64,000 bases of DNA from Tanypteryx hageni (taxonomy: Eukaryota; Arthropoda; Insecta; Odonata; Petaluridae): the NCBI GenBank assembly GCA_028673005.1, contig CM054116.1, positions 131,851,547 to 131,915,546 on the forward strand, written 5' to 3'. Made by a program: the position numbers and the translations under genes. Under the pieces are notes generated by a model that searched no databases, had not been told where the DNA came from, and was given only the letters and a program-made list of their open reading frames with translations. Of this stretch, positions 1 through 11,929 are shown piece after piece; within the stretch, counting starts at the first letter, position 1; the number at the start of each line of letters is the position of its first letter.

Positions 1-1470
1 AGTTACAAATGAAACCCATATTCATTTCTCCGAATCCACATTCCTTATCATACTTGAGCTGTTGTTTAACCCCTCAATGTCGTCATACATGCAGGGCACC
101 GACCCTATAAACGTAACATGCCGTAATCATACGTGCACTGCACTGACCCTGTATGTTTGGCTTAATTTTGCTTTTGCCTGATCAAATATTACAGTATCTG
201 TTTTTTATTTATATATTGCAATAGGGTAAGGTTTGGTGTTTATTTTTATGTTAACTTTTGAATTTTTATTGCCTTATTATTTAGGTACATTTTTCTTGCT
301 GCTACATGAAATTTTGAATTTTTAGCCTTCCAAATCTCTCAAAACTACGATGAGATGAACTTCAGTTCAACTCGAAAGGACCATCTATAAGTGATTTGTC
401 AGTGTGGGCGAGATTTATGAGGATTTCACGTCACTTTTGTTTGCTTCAGCAGTACCTCTTGGTCATGCATTCTCTTTCCATGGATTTTCTTAAAGGAAGA
501 CAGTGAGACAATGTAAGTTTTCCAAACAGCTTCACTTATCTCCGAAGGACCAAAAGAAATCTTTGGCCTGAACGGTGCTTCTTGCGGTTTTTATTTTTTC
601 TGTGATTTATTTGCAATTGTATATTACGTTTTTGCATTTTTGTGTATTATGAGTGTTTTTAGTTGCGTATTATGCATGTTTAACTGCTCTGTGATGCCTC
701 AAACTCTTGAGATGAATATTTTTTTCTTATGCATCAACACTTGAGAGTTATATAGAAAGGGAGGAAGAAGGGTCTTTGGGTCTGGGCTAGTGCTTGGTTC
801 AACAACTCTTGAGGACAATATAATTAGATTGAGAGAGAAACACTTATCTGACATCACTGCACAAACAAGTTGTTTCGACCGAAAGTGTGATTAGAGCACA
901 TGGGAAGCGCTTGTATCACACAAAAAAATATTCTCTGCCCGCTCTGAAGAAGTTAGTCTGAGAGAAGCATTTATTTGTTATTATTATTATATTATTTGTT
1001 TTTCTGATTACTTTTGTTTAATTTCTAAGAGGTTAAAAGAGTTGAAATTATCATGACATCAACCAGTAGAAAAATGCAAGCTTATATATGGTGATAAAAA
1101 TGAGACGTAATACTTACTTGAAAGTTATTTGGAAGATAGTGTCAGTTCATACAGTAATAGTGGGAATAATTGATGATCGTGCTCAAATTACTAAGGTAAA
1201 AACCTATATTTTTGGCATTATTTTGTTGAGTGAGCAAATACGAAACCTCTCTCTCCTGTCCCTGCGCCCTTCTAGGATCTTTGTTTATCTTCATTTGAAT
1301 GTTTTTTCCAATAAACTTATGAGGAAGATGTAGAATTCTGCGATAAAGCAGTACAGTACATGAAGTAATCCATAAACCTGGAATAAATACGTGTGATATT
1401 CTGTGAATGCATAAAATATTTAATCAAACTGTTTCACCCAAAAGAAATACATAAAAAAATGTAAAAAATA
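1..1470. other. AT-rich stretch without recognisable gene
   Basis: I see no supported gene, splice-bounded exon or transposase motif here. The open frame at 1088-1333 has no recognisable domain and is the kind of frame expected by chance in AT-rich DNA. Confidence 0.4.
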
Positions 1471-1479
1471 TAGTATAAA

Positions 1480-2115
1480 TACTCTGAGTTTTATTCAAAT
1501 TCTCAAAAAAATTTCAGATCAATCCAATGAATTGGTAAAAAGTTATGCATTTTTTTATAAGTTTACTCCGGATTAGCTTATTCATTTATATCTCCTCCGA
1601 ACTCTGGGATAGCAGAACTGAAAAATTTTAGAAAATTTTCAAGGAACAAAATTGTTTGAAAATCTACCAAGAAGGCCAAAAATTCATGTGCTTTAACAAG
1701 GGCATCAATGTCCCCTTTTTCGTAATTTTTGGAAAATTAAAAAATTCAATTAATTGAGTCCTGTAATCCTTAACTATTTTTGAATCAGGATGTTAAATCC
1801 CATCTGGTTAAAAAATTTTATTAACAAAATCATTTTGATTTAGAAAAATAAGTTGCAATTCCACTAACAGTTTTGAAAAAAGACCCACATTCCTTGATAT
1901 TTGAAAGGCTTTGTTTCAAAACTAAATTTAGCACATGAGCATAGCAGTGTGTACAAAGTGCTAAAGGGAAAGTATTGATAACTTTGCCAAACCATTTATA
2001 TGTCCATCTAATTTGCCTTCAATTTTAAATTCTTGAACTTTATTAACAACATAGAACTCTAGAAGATCTATCAGTGCTAACGTCCAAAAACCCATTGAGT
2101 CTTTAATTTATTTTC
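1480..2115 (-). pseudogene. hAT-family transposase remnant (ZMYM1/TTF-like)
   Basis: The reverse strand around 1,820-1,950 reads CYAHVLNLVLKQSLSNIKEC followed by GSFFKTVSGIATYFSKSK and a stop. This matches the conserved core of hAT transposases of the zinc-finger MYM/TTF type, where a CxAHxLNL block precedes a dimerisation region. Further downstream on the same strand the frame resumes around 1,590-1,730 with KGDIDALVKAHEFLAFLVDF-like sequence. Stops and frame changes break it throughout, no terminal inverted repeats could be placed, and the N-terminal zinc finger is absent. It is an old dead copy. Confidence 0.6.
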
Positions 2116-2539
2116 CCATTATGTACAAAACAAAACTGTTGAGAGCTGTGATTTTTTCGGCACAACCGCATCTCACAGTTGCCAACATACTGACAGTTTT
2201 CATATATTACATATACATATATATCATGATATTCAGTTGGTGTGCACCACATACCTAACACATGCTGAATATACACAGGCTGAATTAATTCTAACTACAC
2301 TGAGTAGTGCCGCTGCAGTGGAAGGTGTTGCCCCAGTTACCTCAATTTTGAATGCTCAAATCTCGCTTGCCATAAATCCCAGATGCCATTAATCCCACTG
2401 GCCATAGTCCCAAATGCTAGAGTAGCAAAAGCTCGAATTCACAGTTGCCAGAATCCCACTATCCATAGTAATAACTGGGGTGAGGAAAAGACGGGTATTT
2501 ACGAATAGGAAGCAAAAAAGGGAAAGGACAAAGGGTAAT

Positions 2540-3290
2540 TTATGGATATGCAGCAAAAAGGAGAATGGAAGGAGGGGAAGTGGGGAGGGCATAAGGTACA
2601 CTGAGAGAACATAGTCGACATTGGTATAAATCGAAAGAGAATTTTATAACGATTACGAGTATGCAGCATAAAAACGAAAATAAAGAGGGGGAAGGAGGGG
2701 AAGGGAAAACGGGGGAGGGCAAAAGGTATGCTAAGAAAACAGTCAACATCAGTATCAATCGACAGAGAATTTTATAATGATAACCAAATACGCAGTGTAA
2801 AAACGAAAATAAATGGAGGGAAGGAGGGGGGGAGGGCGAAAGGTACTCTAAGGAAACACAGTCGACCTTGGTATCAATCGACAAAGAATTTTATAACGAT
2901 TACGAATATTCAGCGTAAGGGCGAAAATAAATGGAGGGAAGGAGGGGGTAGGGCATAAGTTGCACTAAGAAAATAGTCGACATTGGCATCAATTGACAGA
3001 GAATTTCATACCGATTACAAATACGCAGCATAAAAACGAAAATAAATGGGGGAGAGGAGGTGGGAAGGGAAAAGGGTGAAGGGCGTAATGTACTCTAAGA
3101 AATCACAGCCGACATTCGTATCAATCAAATTAGAATTTTTTGACGATTACGAATACGCAGTGTAAAGGCATAAATAAAGGGGGGAAGAAGGGGGGAGGGT
3201 GTAAGATACACTAAGGAAACAGGCAACATCAATCTAAAGACAATTATATAACAATTACGAATATGCAGAAAAGAATGAATGATAAAGTGG
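2540..3290. repeat. Tandem repeat, about 110-130 bp period, six or seven units
   Basis: The block GAATTTTATAACGATTACGA followed by a TACGCAG-like motif recurs near 2,638, 2,768, 2,886, 3,000, 3,132 and 3,242. Each copy is followed by an A-rich run, a G/A-rich GGAGGGAAGGAGGGGG-type segment and GTACTCTAAGAAA-like DNA. Units are diverged and differ in length, so this is a decayed minisatellite. Open frames across it on both strands are by-products of the period. Confidence 0.8.
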
Positions 3291-3339
3291 AGACGTAATA
3301 ATTGTCCTAATCTCAGTTCCCCTTCTCCCACATATATAT

Positions 3340-4137
3340 GAACAGCATAGTCAGAGAAGGACAGGAGGATAATTTTGTCGGGCAGTACGAACTTGGGAAG
3401 AGAAACCAAGGAGAGGAAAAACTGATAGAATTCTGCATCATTAATTACCTTGTAGTGATTAATACAGGTTTCAAAAACCACAAGCAAATGTTATACACAT
3501 GGAAAAGCCCAAGAGATAGAATGAGATGCCAAATAGATTACATCCTAGTAAAACAAAGATTCAGGAACAGCATAAAGAACGCCAAGGCATTTCAAGGAGC
3601 GGACATTGATTCAGATCACAGCTTTCTAATAGTTGACCTAAGTACAAAGCTCAAACATATATGAAAAACGAGAAGAAAAAGACCGACTTGGGACCTAGAA
3701 AAACTGCAAGAAAGGCAAAATGTAGTCAGCATGAAGTTGGAAGATCGCCTAAGAAATCTGGAAAACAAACCAAAGACCAAGGATATAGAATGGGAAGAAA
3801 TTAAAACCAGTATCATCGATACCTTGGATAAAGAGATCGGAAAATGAGAAGAAAATCAGATAACCATAGATCACTAAGGAAATACTGGAGAAAATGGATG
3901 AGAAACAAAAATGGAAAAACGTTAACAGTGAAGAAGGTAGGGCAACTATAGACGTATAAACAATGAGTTGAGAAGGGTATCAGATAAAGCTAGAGAAAAC
4001 TGGATAAAAGAAAAATGTGAATAAATACAACAAATGGAGAAGTTAGGATGGTACGATATGATGTACGCTAGGCACTGGAATTAGAAGATAAGAATTCGTG
4101 GTAAAGGAATTATGAATACGGATAGGAAGAATACATT
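3340..4137 (+). pseudogene. RTE/BovB-like LINE fragment (endonuclease C-terminus and linker)
   Basis: The frame at 3,338-3,664 encodes the C-terminal part of an APE-type endonuclease: a YTWKSPRDRMRCQIDYILVK block, RFRNSIKNAK, then a GADIDSDHS block with the catalytic SDH. Downstream sequence to about 4,137 parallels the linker of the better-preserved copy at 28,486-30,905, but with stops and internal deletions. The reverse transcriptase domain is missing. It starts at nearly the same codon as the second copy, also beside a short TA run. It is a dead insertion of the same family. Confidence 0.85.
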
Positions 4138-4361
4138 ATCCCTTCCCCTACCAAGGTATTTTACACCTTACTCCTCCCAAGGGGGGTAACTGGTTTACCA
4201 CACCATTTTTGCTGTCATTGGTGGTTGATTTTTGAAGAAAATTATGATACTAATAATTAATCTTAAAGCAAATGAAAATAGCTATTGGGAAATATCTTTA
4301 TTGGCAAAATATGTCAGATAATAAAATTGAAAACTTTTTTCAAAACATTTTCTATAAGACA

Positions 4362-4680
4362 TTATTCAACATTTCGAAAATTTTCCTCACATTTGAAACA
4401 CGTAGAGAAAGAGTGTTCTTTCCTGTGTATATGACACACTGTTTTTTGGCACTGCACGCACATCAGTCTGGTCTTTCTGTCCTCACCTCTTTTGCAAAAA
4501 GCGCATCTCTTTCCTCTTTCCTTGTGATGGTTTCTCAGTCACTGTAGCATCATGCCTTTTGCGATTTACGCTGACTCCTAAGCTTGCCATTGCAAGTAAG
4601 ATACTATTATGTAAACCCACGGGGTTTTTTGCTCTCTCCTGAATGTATAGTAGAACCAATTGTAAGCACATTCTATACTC
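4362..4680 (-). pseudogene. piggyBac-like transposase C-terminal fragment
   Basis: The reverse strand at 4,362-4,530 reads RCAFCKRGEDRKTRLMCVQC, then QKTVCHIHRKEHSFSTCFKC and a short tail ending in a stop. The spaced CxxC / CxxC / CxxH / CxxC pattern is the cysteine-rich zinc finger at the end of piggyBac transposases. The upstream reverse-strand frame (4,483-4,671) supplies the preceding segment in another frame, so at least one frameshift separates them. The catalytic domain is absent. The flank near 4,141 (CCCTTCCCC) could be an element end, but no clear TTAA pair was found. Confidence 0.6.
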
Positions 4681-5079
4681 GTCCTACAACCAATATTTCT
4701 TTTTGAAATCGGTATTAGCCTATATCTATCAAATTCATAGTTACAGGAAAATTCTAACCTTGATATTATGGTAACCCTGATTAGTCAACCCGGTTAAAAT
4801 ATGCTATTTTGGTTATCGAGTTATATGAAGATTAAATAAACTGATGTGGGCAACACAGGACTTTTTCCATATCTATATGGCAAATTACATGTTGTTAGCT
4901 CTGGGAACGTTGTCAATATTTACTTCCAGTTGACAATTAAGAAAAGAAAAACGAGCATTACTAACAAGAGAAGCCCACTAGGTGTTACACTCGCATCAGA
5001 TTGAGACTTTGCAGAATTAAAGTATTATTATATATAGACGTTTCTTACAGAGGAGGAGGAGGATGAGAAGGAGGAGGAT

Positions 5080-5420
5080 ACTAATGTTTAGGCACTTCCA
5101 GATGAGCTGGGGATTCGAAATTTTTTTCTTAGGTCGGATTTTGTGCAAAACCGACTAGAAAAAACGAAAATCTTCACAAAGTGCAACAATGCGGCCGCTA
5201 AAAATTCGCAATTGTTTAAACAAATTTTCAAGGTTTATGTATTTCCATATGTTCTACGGAGATGAAATTTTTTTAGAGATAGGAATTGTAAAAGAACTAA
5301 ATAGGGATTATACAAATTTTGATATTTTGATTTGGTTGGCAGTTAAAAATTCCTAAAATTTAAACAAATAGGTAACTGTTTAGACATTATGGGATGAGCT
5401 AGGAAGCTGAAAATTTCAAG
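5080..5420. repeat. Dispersed repeat shared with 33,180-33,360 and 55,050-55,240
   Basis: The string GGATACTAATGTTTAGGCAC opens this stretch and reappears, nearly identical, near 33,176 and 55,048. After it all three share a diverged run containing AAACAAATtTTcAAGGTTTATGTATTTC-like DNA. No coding potential is visible. It could be an unclassified transposon or an older fragment of the duplicated locus. Confidence 0.45.
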
Positions 5421-5796
5421 TTATGTACAGAATAGCGCAATTGCACAAATAAACATTTGAATCTCTCTATAAACATATTGCGGCAGCCGTTAAAAATGTT
5501 TAAAATTTAAACAATTGGAAAAATATTATTTCACTTCTAGAAGTACTACAACTTAAAAATTGGCAGAAATGTGTGGCATTAGTACCCATAATGGAGAAAG
5601 TATAAAATTCTTCAAATTGCAAAGTTTTGGGATTGTTTTAGTCTATTATTTTTACATAAGGGAAAAACGAAAATCGCTCCGGAGGTGAAATATTTAAAAT
5701 TAAAAAAAGATTTGTAATGATGAAATATCTGTCTGAAAAATTAATGTTATTTCAAGGTGAGATGAAATGCTTGCAGTATGCAAGCACCTTCTACTA

Positions 5797-5854
<58 letters not shown>
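5797..5854. repeat. (TA)n microsatellite
   Basis: An uninterrupted TA dinucleotide run. It abuts the end of the reverse-strand LINE relic at 5,870-6,960 and could be tail-derived. Confidence 0.95.
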
Positions 5855-5859
<5 letters not shown>

Positions 5860-5869
5860 TTAAATCTAA

Positions 5870-6960
5870 TAAGAAAACAAGATAAATTCTCTTTCACATA
5901 CAACAACGACATAATTATATAAACAATACACATTCAGAATTCCATTTTTTATAAAACAAGACTTACAATGATCATCCCTTTCCAGCAATTCATTGCCCTT
6001 AAAACTAAGCCCAAAGATGTCTTTTGGACCACTTGAATGTCCCCAAAACAGTATGCCATAAGTTATAAGGCTGTGAAAGTATGCATAGTATGCATTCATT
6101 AGTGCTGACACAGATACTAGAGCTTTCAACTTTCTAATGAGATACAAAACCCTGCTTAATTTTTGCTAAATTTCATAATCAGGTTAAAATGAGTTTTGAA
6201 ATCAAATGCCTTGCTCAAATCACACAAAACAATAGCGGTATATTCTCTATTTTCATAAGCATCAATTATGACATTAAAAAGAGTTTTAACAGCTTTGGTT
6301 GTAGATTTGTTATGTCTATAGCAAAACTCGGTTGGGATAATTAAGCTATTTGTCTCAAAGTATGTCAATAGTTGATTCTTCATTACTATCTCAATTATTT
6401 TTGATATTATAGGAACAATAGCCACAGCTCTGTAGTTCCCTGGTTCTTGAAGGGATTCTTTCTTAAACATTGGTGTGATTTACGATAATTTTATAGCACC
6501 AGGAAAGATCCCTTCAAGAGGGCATTTGTTAATTCAATGGCATAATGGCAGTGCCATAACATCAATTCCTTGTTTTACCCGGTTGTTTGAAAGCCTAAAA
6601 ATATATTTGCTAGATGAGCATTTGAAACCATTCACAATTATATAAACCTCTAGAGGGGTAACATCATTCCATTCAAAATTTACATTATTAATATTTACAA
6701 CTCCAATCAGATCGATGGCATTGACAGAAGATGTCGGCATGTTAGCCTTAATGCTATCTCCAACTTTAATAAAATATTCATTGAACTCATCTGGTGACAC
6801 ATTAGTTCATATCGGGACACATTTTGAAACTCCTTCATTTTTAATTACTTGCCATGCACCAATGCACTTGTTATTTACCAGATAAATAAACTTATCATTC
6901 CTCTATAGTCTCTCTCTTTTGATTTCCAATCTGTATTCTTTTCTGTATTCATAATACAGT
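5870..6960 (-). pseudogene. Jockey/CR1-type LINE reverse transcriptase relic
   Basis: Reading down the reverse strand, 6,960-6,534 gives the endonuclease-RT linker (NNKCIGAWQVIKNEGVSK, then VSPDEFNEYFIKVGDSI). Positions 6,470-6,156 give RT blocks with EPGNYRAVAIVPIISKIIE, FCYRHNKSTTKAV and VLCDLSKAFDF, where the AFD is RT motif A. Positions 6,147-5,940 give the C-terminal block with ALMNAYYAYFHSLITYGILF and WGHSSGPKDIF. Motif C (YxDD) is deleted and several stops and frame shifts are present, so it is inactive. It is distinct from the RTE-like element elsewhere in the window. Confidence 0.85.
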
Positions 6961-7630
6961 TGAACTCATTTATAACTGGACAGTTATAATGAGACCTCGG
7001 CTATTGTGTGCAAGCAGAGGAGAATTGGTTAGAAATAATGTATTCTATGAGCAACATTTCATGGTTAAAGCAATCACACCATTTTCTAACCCTTTTAATG
7101 ATATTGACAGTCGACATTCATAGTGTGTTTGGTTCAATTTCCGTTCTTAGAATCTCATTTAGTGAGGCACACCACCCACAAAGAGCATTGTCTTCCTTCC
7201 AGTGGAATAGCAGATGTCAGCTAAAGACCCTGCACAGCAGGAATGCTGAAGGCCTAAGGGGGCATCTGCCTCCTTCTCTGAATAGAACAGCCCATGGGTG
7301 CACCTGCACATTGTTTGAGCATTTGGTTTTCTCTCCCCAATCTCCTAATCCGCTCTTTCATCTCTTCCCTAATGTTATGGATTCTCAGAAGATCTAGGGA
7401 GAGAAACTACCAAGCAAACTAACCAAAGAAATTCTTTTGTACCAGTATGAAACATTCAGCTTTCAAATTCAGTCCAAATGAAAAATTCCATGCAATTTAA
7501 AATCATTGACAGTGAACATTTCTTAAAACTTTGGATAAAAACGTAGCTAAAAGATTGGACTTTTTAAAAACAGTTTTGATCCTGTGTTTTAAGTTGTGTC
7601 ATGCTGTGTTAAATTCAGTTCTTTTTTTAC
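6961..7630. other. Unassigned stretch
   Basis: An open frame of 129 codons at 7,008-7,397 shows no family motif, membrane segment or splice context I can support. I see no other feature. Confidence 0.3.
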
Positions 7631-7636
7631 CCTGAA

Positions 7637-7892
7637 ATGGCAGGACAGAATAGAAAAATTTTGACAACCAGCGAGAAAGTGGAAATTATTTGTAAGTTAG
7701 AGAATAGAGCAAGCAATGCATCCATTTGCAAAAAGTTAAAATTAAACACATCAACTGTGTCGGCCATTTCAATACATCGGAGAGCATTATCAGTGCCTTC
7801 TAAAAAAACATCATCGCATAAAAGTTGCATGTGATAAAAGTGATCTGGATAATGCTCTTTTGAGTTGGTTTAGATTCAAAAGAAATAGAAAT
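7637..7892 (+). pseudogene. Tigger/Jerky-like transposase N-terminus (CENP-B-type HTH)
   Basis: The frame starts with MAGQNRKILTTSEKVEIICK and continues LENRASNASICKKLKLNTST, the first helix-turn-helix of the pogo/Tigger/CENP-B DNA-binding region. After a frameshift near 7,805 the next frame gives IKVACDKSDLDNALLSWFRF, matching the second part of that domain. The DDE domain is missing. It is a 5' fragment of a dead pogo-superfamily element, different in sequence from the Tigger relics in units A and B. Confidence 0.7.
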
Positions 7893-7899
7893 TGAATAG

Positions 7900-9035
7900 A
7901 ATTCATAAGGAATGAAACAGCTATATAGTATAGATGAGTGATTCTAAAACTAAATTGTCGCATTCCCCTTGAATATCATAGAGCCGCCTTTTAATGGAAA
8001 ATAGTAAAAATAAGAAAATGTATTTATTTTATATAACTATTAATAATTTTTATCGCGTCATTATTCCAAAAATTTGCTGATAAATTTTTTTTCTCGAGAA
8101 AACAATAAATTTATTGACCTTGCATCCAAAATAATTTTGTGGCCCACAGTTGGAGAAACACAGGTACAGTCATTAATAAAAAGAGAAATCATCGGAGTTA
8201 GTATACAATGGACAAAAATTTTAGTAGCTACAAGAGACCAAACCAAATAATGAATTGAAACTCAAATAAACTGCACTAATATGCTCAAGAGCACACCTAT
8301 CCATGAACCAATTATTAATTTTTGATTGAACCACGAATCAAGACAAATTCTTTCAAATAATGGTTCGATTCAAGAAATTTTTAAATTCAAAATGCACCAA
8401 ATATTCTCCTCAGATTAGGGTTGATTCAGCTACTGGAAAAGTTGATGAGAATAAAAAATAGAGTAAATGCTTCAATGTTAGTAAGATCTGAAGAAAATTT
8501 TCAGGTTCAATCATTGTTGAATTAATTTCAAAAGTTGTTAGAATTAGCAGGAAAGTGTATTCTGCAGTATTAGTAAACACAAAAATATAATCAGCAACAA
8601 CTTGAAACTATTGCTACTCAGGTTACAGTTGCATTTTAAAAATGTGATTTGTCTTGACCCTATTCAGAACATACCCTTTTTAAAATAGTCTGGTGAAAAA
8701 ATTGTCCCGTTTTGTCCCGCTTTCTTCATGGGAAATGTCCCGTTCTTGCCTTGTTGGGATATGGTCAGCCTACCTATATTACGCACCTTGCGGTAGAAGA
8801 TATTATCATAGTGAAATGTTCTAAAAACCAACTTCTTCCTTTCCCCAGCCTAGTTTTAGTGTAAAATATTGTATGATTATGTAGGGCAATTGAACGAGAT
8901 ATTACGATACTATTTAAGTTATTTTTACAATTTGCATATTATCTATTGCAGTACCTAGCTTAAAAGTATTTACCTATATTACGTAATTTTGGTAACCAAC
9001 TGAAATATTGTATATCTGTATGTTTTTAAGCGGTT
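7900..9035. other. Unassigned AT-rich stretch, possible hAT end near 8,690-8,775
   Basis: No gene is visible. Near 8,690-8,775 repeated TGTCCCG strings lead into GGGATATGGTCAGCCTAC; read in reverse this resembles the outer end of some hAT elements (CAGGCTGACCATATCCC). No partner end was found, so the element is not annotated on its own. Confidence 0.3.
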
Positions 9036-9039
9036 ATTT

Positions 9040-9137
9040 TTAGTATTGTGATTTTTCATAGCTATTTGTATATTCTACAAATCAGTAAATATTTAGCTAT
9101 TCATTCTTTAATTGATTCATTCTGGAATTTATTTCAG
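9040..9137 (+). repeat. Acceptor-preceding repeat, copy 1 (copy 2 at 11,640-11,729)
   Basis: The segment with ATTCTACAAATCAGT, a T-rich tract and GAATTTATTTCAGGTGGA recurs at 11,640-11,735 with the same order and the same CAG|GTGGA end. The second copy is followed by GTGGACATTGACGATTGA, which closes after five codons in the matching phase. The two look like a local duplication of an intron end and acceptor. Confidence 0.55.
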
Positions 9138-9490
9138 GTGGAGGAGAAGGCCAAGGTAGGAGAGGAGGGGGAGAAGGTGGAAGTGGTGGAGGAGGTGGAT
9201 GGGGTGGAGGAGGCAGAGAGGCCGGAAGGGCCAGAGGGGTTGGGGGGTGCAGAGGTGGCAGAGGTGTTGGGGTGTCAGAGGGGATGGAGAGGGAGGAGGA
9301 GGCGGGGGCAGAGGATGCAAAGGGATTGGAGGGAGAAGAGGAGATGGAGGGGGAGGAGGAGGCGGAGGGGGCATATGGGTCAGAGGAGGTGGAGGGGGCA
9401 AAGGGGTTGGAGGGTGCAGAGGAGATGGAGGGGGAAAAGGTGGCGAAGGAGGTGAAGGGGGCAGAGGGTTCGGAGGAGGTGGAGGGGTAG
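9138..9490 (+). pseudogene. Polypurine Glu/Gly-rich exon-like block
   Basis: A strong acceptor-like sequence (ATTTATTTCAG) precedes GTGGAGGAGAAGGCC at 9,138. The first frame gives an acidic stretch (VEEKAKVGEEGEKVEVVEEV then DGVEEAERPEGPEGLGG) to about 9,270. There the acidic reading moves to another frame and continues MSEGMEREEEAGAEDAKGLE to a stop at 9,488, so a single indel seems to have split one Glu/Gly-rich frame. The + strand is almost pure purine, built of imperfect G/A repeats. It may be a decayed terminal exon, since the duplicated gene's last exon also begins GTGGAGG after an acceptor and is Gly/Glu-rich. It could equally be a non-coding GA-rich minisatellite. Confidence 0.35.
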
Positions 9491-9559
9491 GGCAGGCTGA
9501 AGAGGCATAGGGAGAAGAGGGGCGGGAGGGGTCAGAGGGGTCGGAGGGTGTGGATGGAG

Positions 9560-11580
9560 TGAAGGGTCAGAGGCTGCCTTCTCACCTGTCGCCTTGTTGG
9601 CCAACCCATCATCCTGCAATGGCATGCACCAGTTGTCGAGGTGAGGAAAAGTGGTCAGATGCGCTGTAGGAAGATGGTTTATGATAATTGATATGCCATA
9701 TGGTGGGGGTGAAGGGGTTGCTTGGCCAGGTCATAGGTGATGACTTTGTCGTGAGTTGCATTGACCATCGGTGAATTTTTCATGCAACTAATTTATGCGT
9801 GATGAACGACTGCGACAAGTTGTCATAGAGCTTCAGGAAGTACGGTTACATGTTTTATCAATGTTTTTTCTTAAATGAAGGAATCCTAAAATAAAGTATT
9901 AGTATCTACTTAAAATTTTCATTGCAAATGTACAATCTGGTTATTAATTTATACAGTATTAATAATTAAAAATACTTTTTAAAATTTCTTTTTTCTCAAA
10001 CAAAAATTTGTAGCAAGCCATTTCAATGGTTGACCCAAATAGTATACTTATACTGAATATGTGTGCTCGAAATGCACACAAAATACATTCCGTGAGAAAT
10101 TAGGTCATAATATCTTTTTTCTATTTTGACAGTCTGCTGCTAGTCTTAGATTCAGGGTCTTCTTGGATTTGGATGAATACCCTAATTATGTCTGCTGCAT
10201 ATAAAGAACCTTATGTATAAGCCAGAAGATTTTTAAAAAATCCTTCAGTTCAATTGAGAATACCTTAAGCTGCTTGTGATACTAGTATATGACCAAAACA
10301 TTGTGCCAAAGATATGGGAGTTAGCAAGGGTTCTATAATCTGCACTAAAGTGAAGTATTTAATTTTTGTCAGTTTTTGTTATTGCCTAATGTTTATTATG
10401 TCTGCATGGCCTGTTTTTTAATGTGTTTTGTTATGATGGATATTTATGCTCAAACTGCAGAATTTGCTCGTGACTTTTTTATAGTTTCTTTGTTACTGAT
10501 AAATGGATATCACTGCATTTTGTGCAGTTTAAAAAATGATATTTACTGTATTTCCCAAAGGTTTGATTTTTGCATTCTTTGGTCATCAATATTTTTTAAA
10601 TGTGTTTTTTTCTGCTGCTGGGAAGTGAAAAGTTGGCCTGTTAAAACTTAAATTGTTTATTGAGCATATTTTTTTTGATTCATTAGTACTTTGTCTGCTG
10701 TATCTTTTTCTATTACTTGAGATATTTGTTGAAGTTAAATTTAATGGAATGTTGTTAAGTTCCTGTAACATGGAGAGAAAAATAGGCCTTGTTGTGTTCA
10801 ATGGATCAACATGATTTTCAGGAATACATAATTGATGCTTTTGTACTATAGAAATGCTATTTTATTGCAGATGGCATGTGCTTCTTATGCAGTTCTCTGT
10901 AGGTTTGATATTTGTGATCATATCCTTTACTGAGGATGGAGGGCATAATTTTAATCGTTATGTCCTCGTGCCAGTAGGCAATCAAATAGGCTCCTTTCTG
11001 AGTTATTAAGTCTTTTGTTAAAATATGTTTCATGCTTTTTATTATTTTAGTAGTTGTATTGTTATCATTAGGTGGAGGGGGTATAGTTGGGTTTCAAATT
11101 GGTGTCTTTGTGTAACGAGTGAATTTCTATGGCTTTGCACTGTTTCAGATTATCAATCCATGCACAGATTTTAATACTAAATTCTTATAACTGATTCCGA
11201 CTAAACTAGATACTATATTATATGCTGTGGAGTGAGGGGCATGTATCTATCAGGAAAGAAAGGAAGTGTATTTTTTGCAATAATTTATATTTATATTTAA
11301 AACAATGTGATTTCCTATAAAAGTGCAGCTGAGAGGAAATTAAAGGAAGGAATACCTCCTTTTGTATTGTACTTCAATCGGATACCCACATGAATAACAC
11401 TATTATACAGTGATTTTCCATGGATTAATATTTTATTCCTTTTTTGGCTTTATTCCAAACACTTGTGGGAAATTACTACTTATATAGAGAGACAAAAGCG
11501 ATAAAATACTTATTGCACAAACTTTCCCATATATTACATACCTATGCATTTGGTCTCTCTCTACCTAATGCTAGCTTTAA
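9560..11580. other. Unassigned stretch
   Basis: AT-rich sequence without recognisable domains. Short open frames (for example 10,376-10,651) have hydrophobic, low-information translations typical of T-rich DNA. I see nothing supportable here. Confidence 0.3.
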
Positions 11581-11929
11581 TGGATAAATGTTAAGAATAA
11601 AGCATGGGAATTCTGCAGAGTTAAGTTTATTAGTATTTAGCTTTAGTATTTTGTTTTGTAGATTCTACAAATCAGTTAAAATTTATTTATTTGTTTCTTA
11701 TTTAATTTATTCTGATATTTATTTCAGGTGGACATTGACGATTGATGGGTTCACAGAACCACCAACTCCAGTGACGACATCAGCTGGCTCTCTCCTCTCT
11801 CTGCCCACATCATAAGGGAAAGTGTGAAGGTGGGAGAGGGGCTTGGAAGAAGAGAGGGCTCTATTACTCAGAGGTGTGTTAGTTGAGGCTGTTGCGCTGA
11901 ATCTTGGGCATATGATAAAATCATGGGTG

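Noticed and set aside
2389..2958. ORFs on both strands across the tandem repeat
   Set aside because: The period and purine bias create open frames; no motif is conserved between units.
8690..8775. hAT-like terminus with repeated TGTCCCG and GGTCAGCCTAC
   Set aside because: Only one end is visible, with no target duplication, so an element cannot be delimited.
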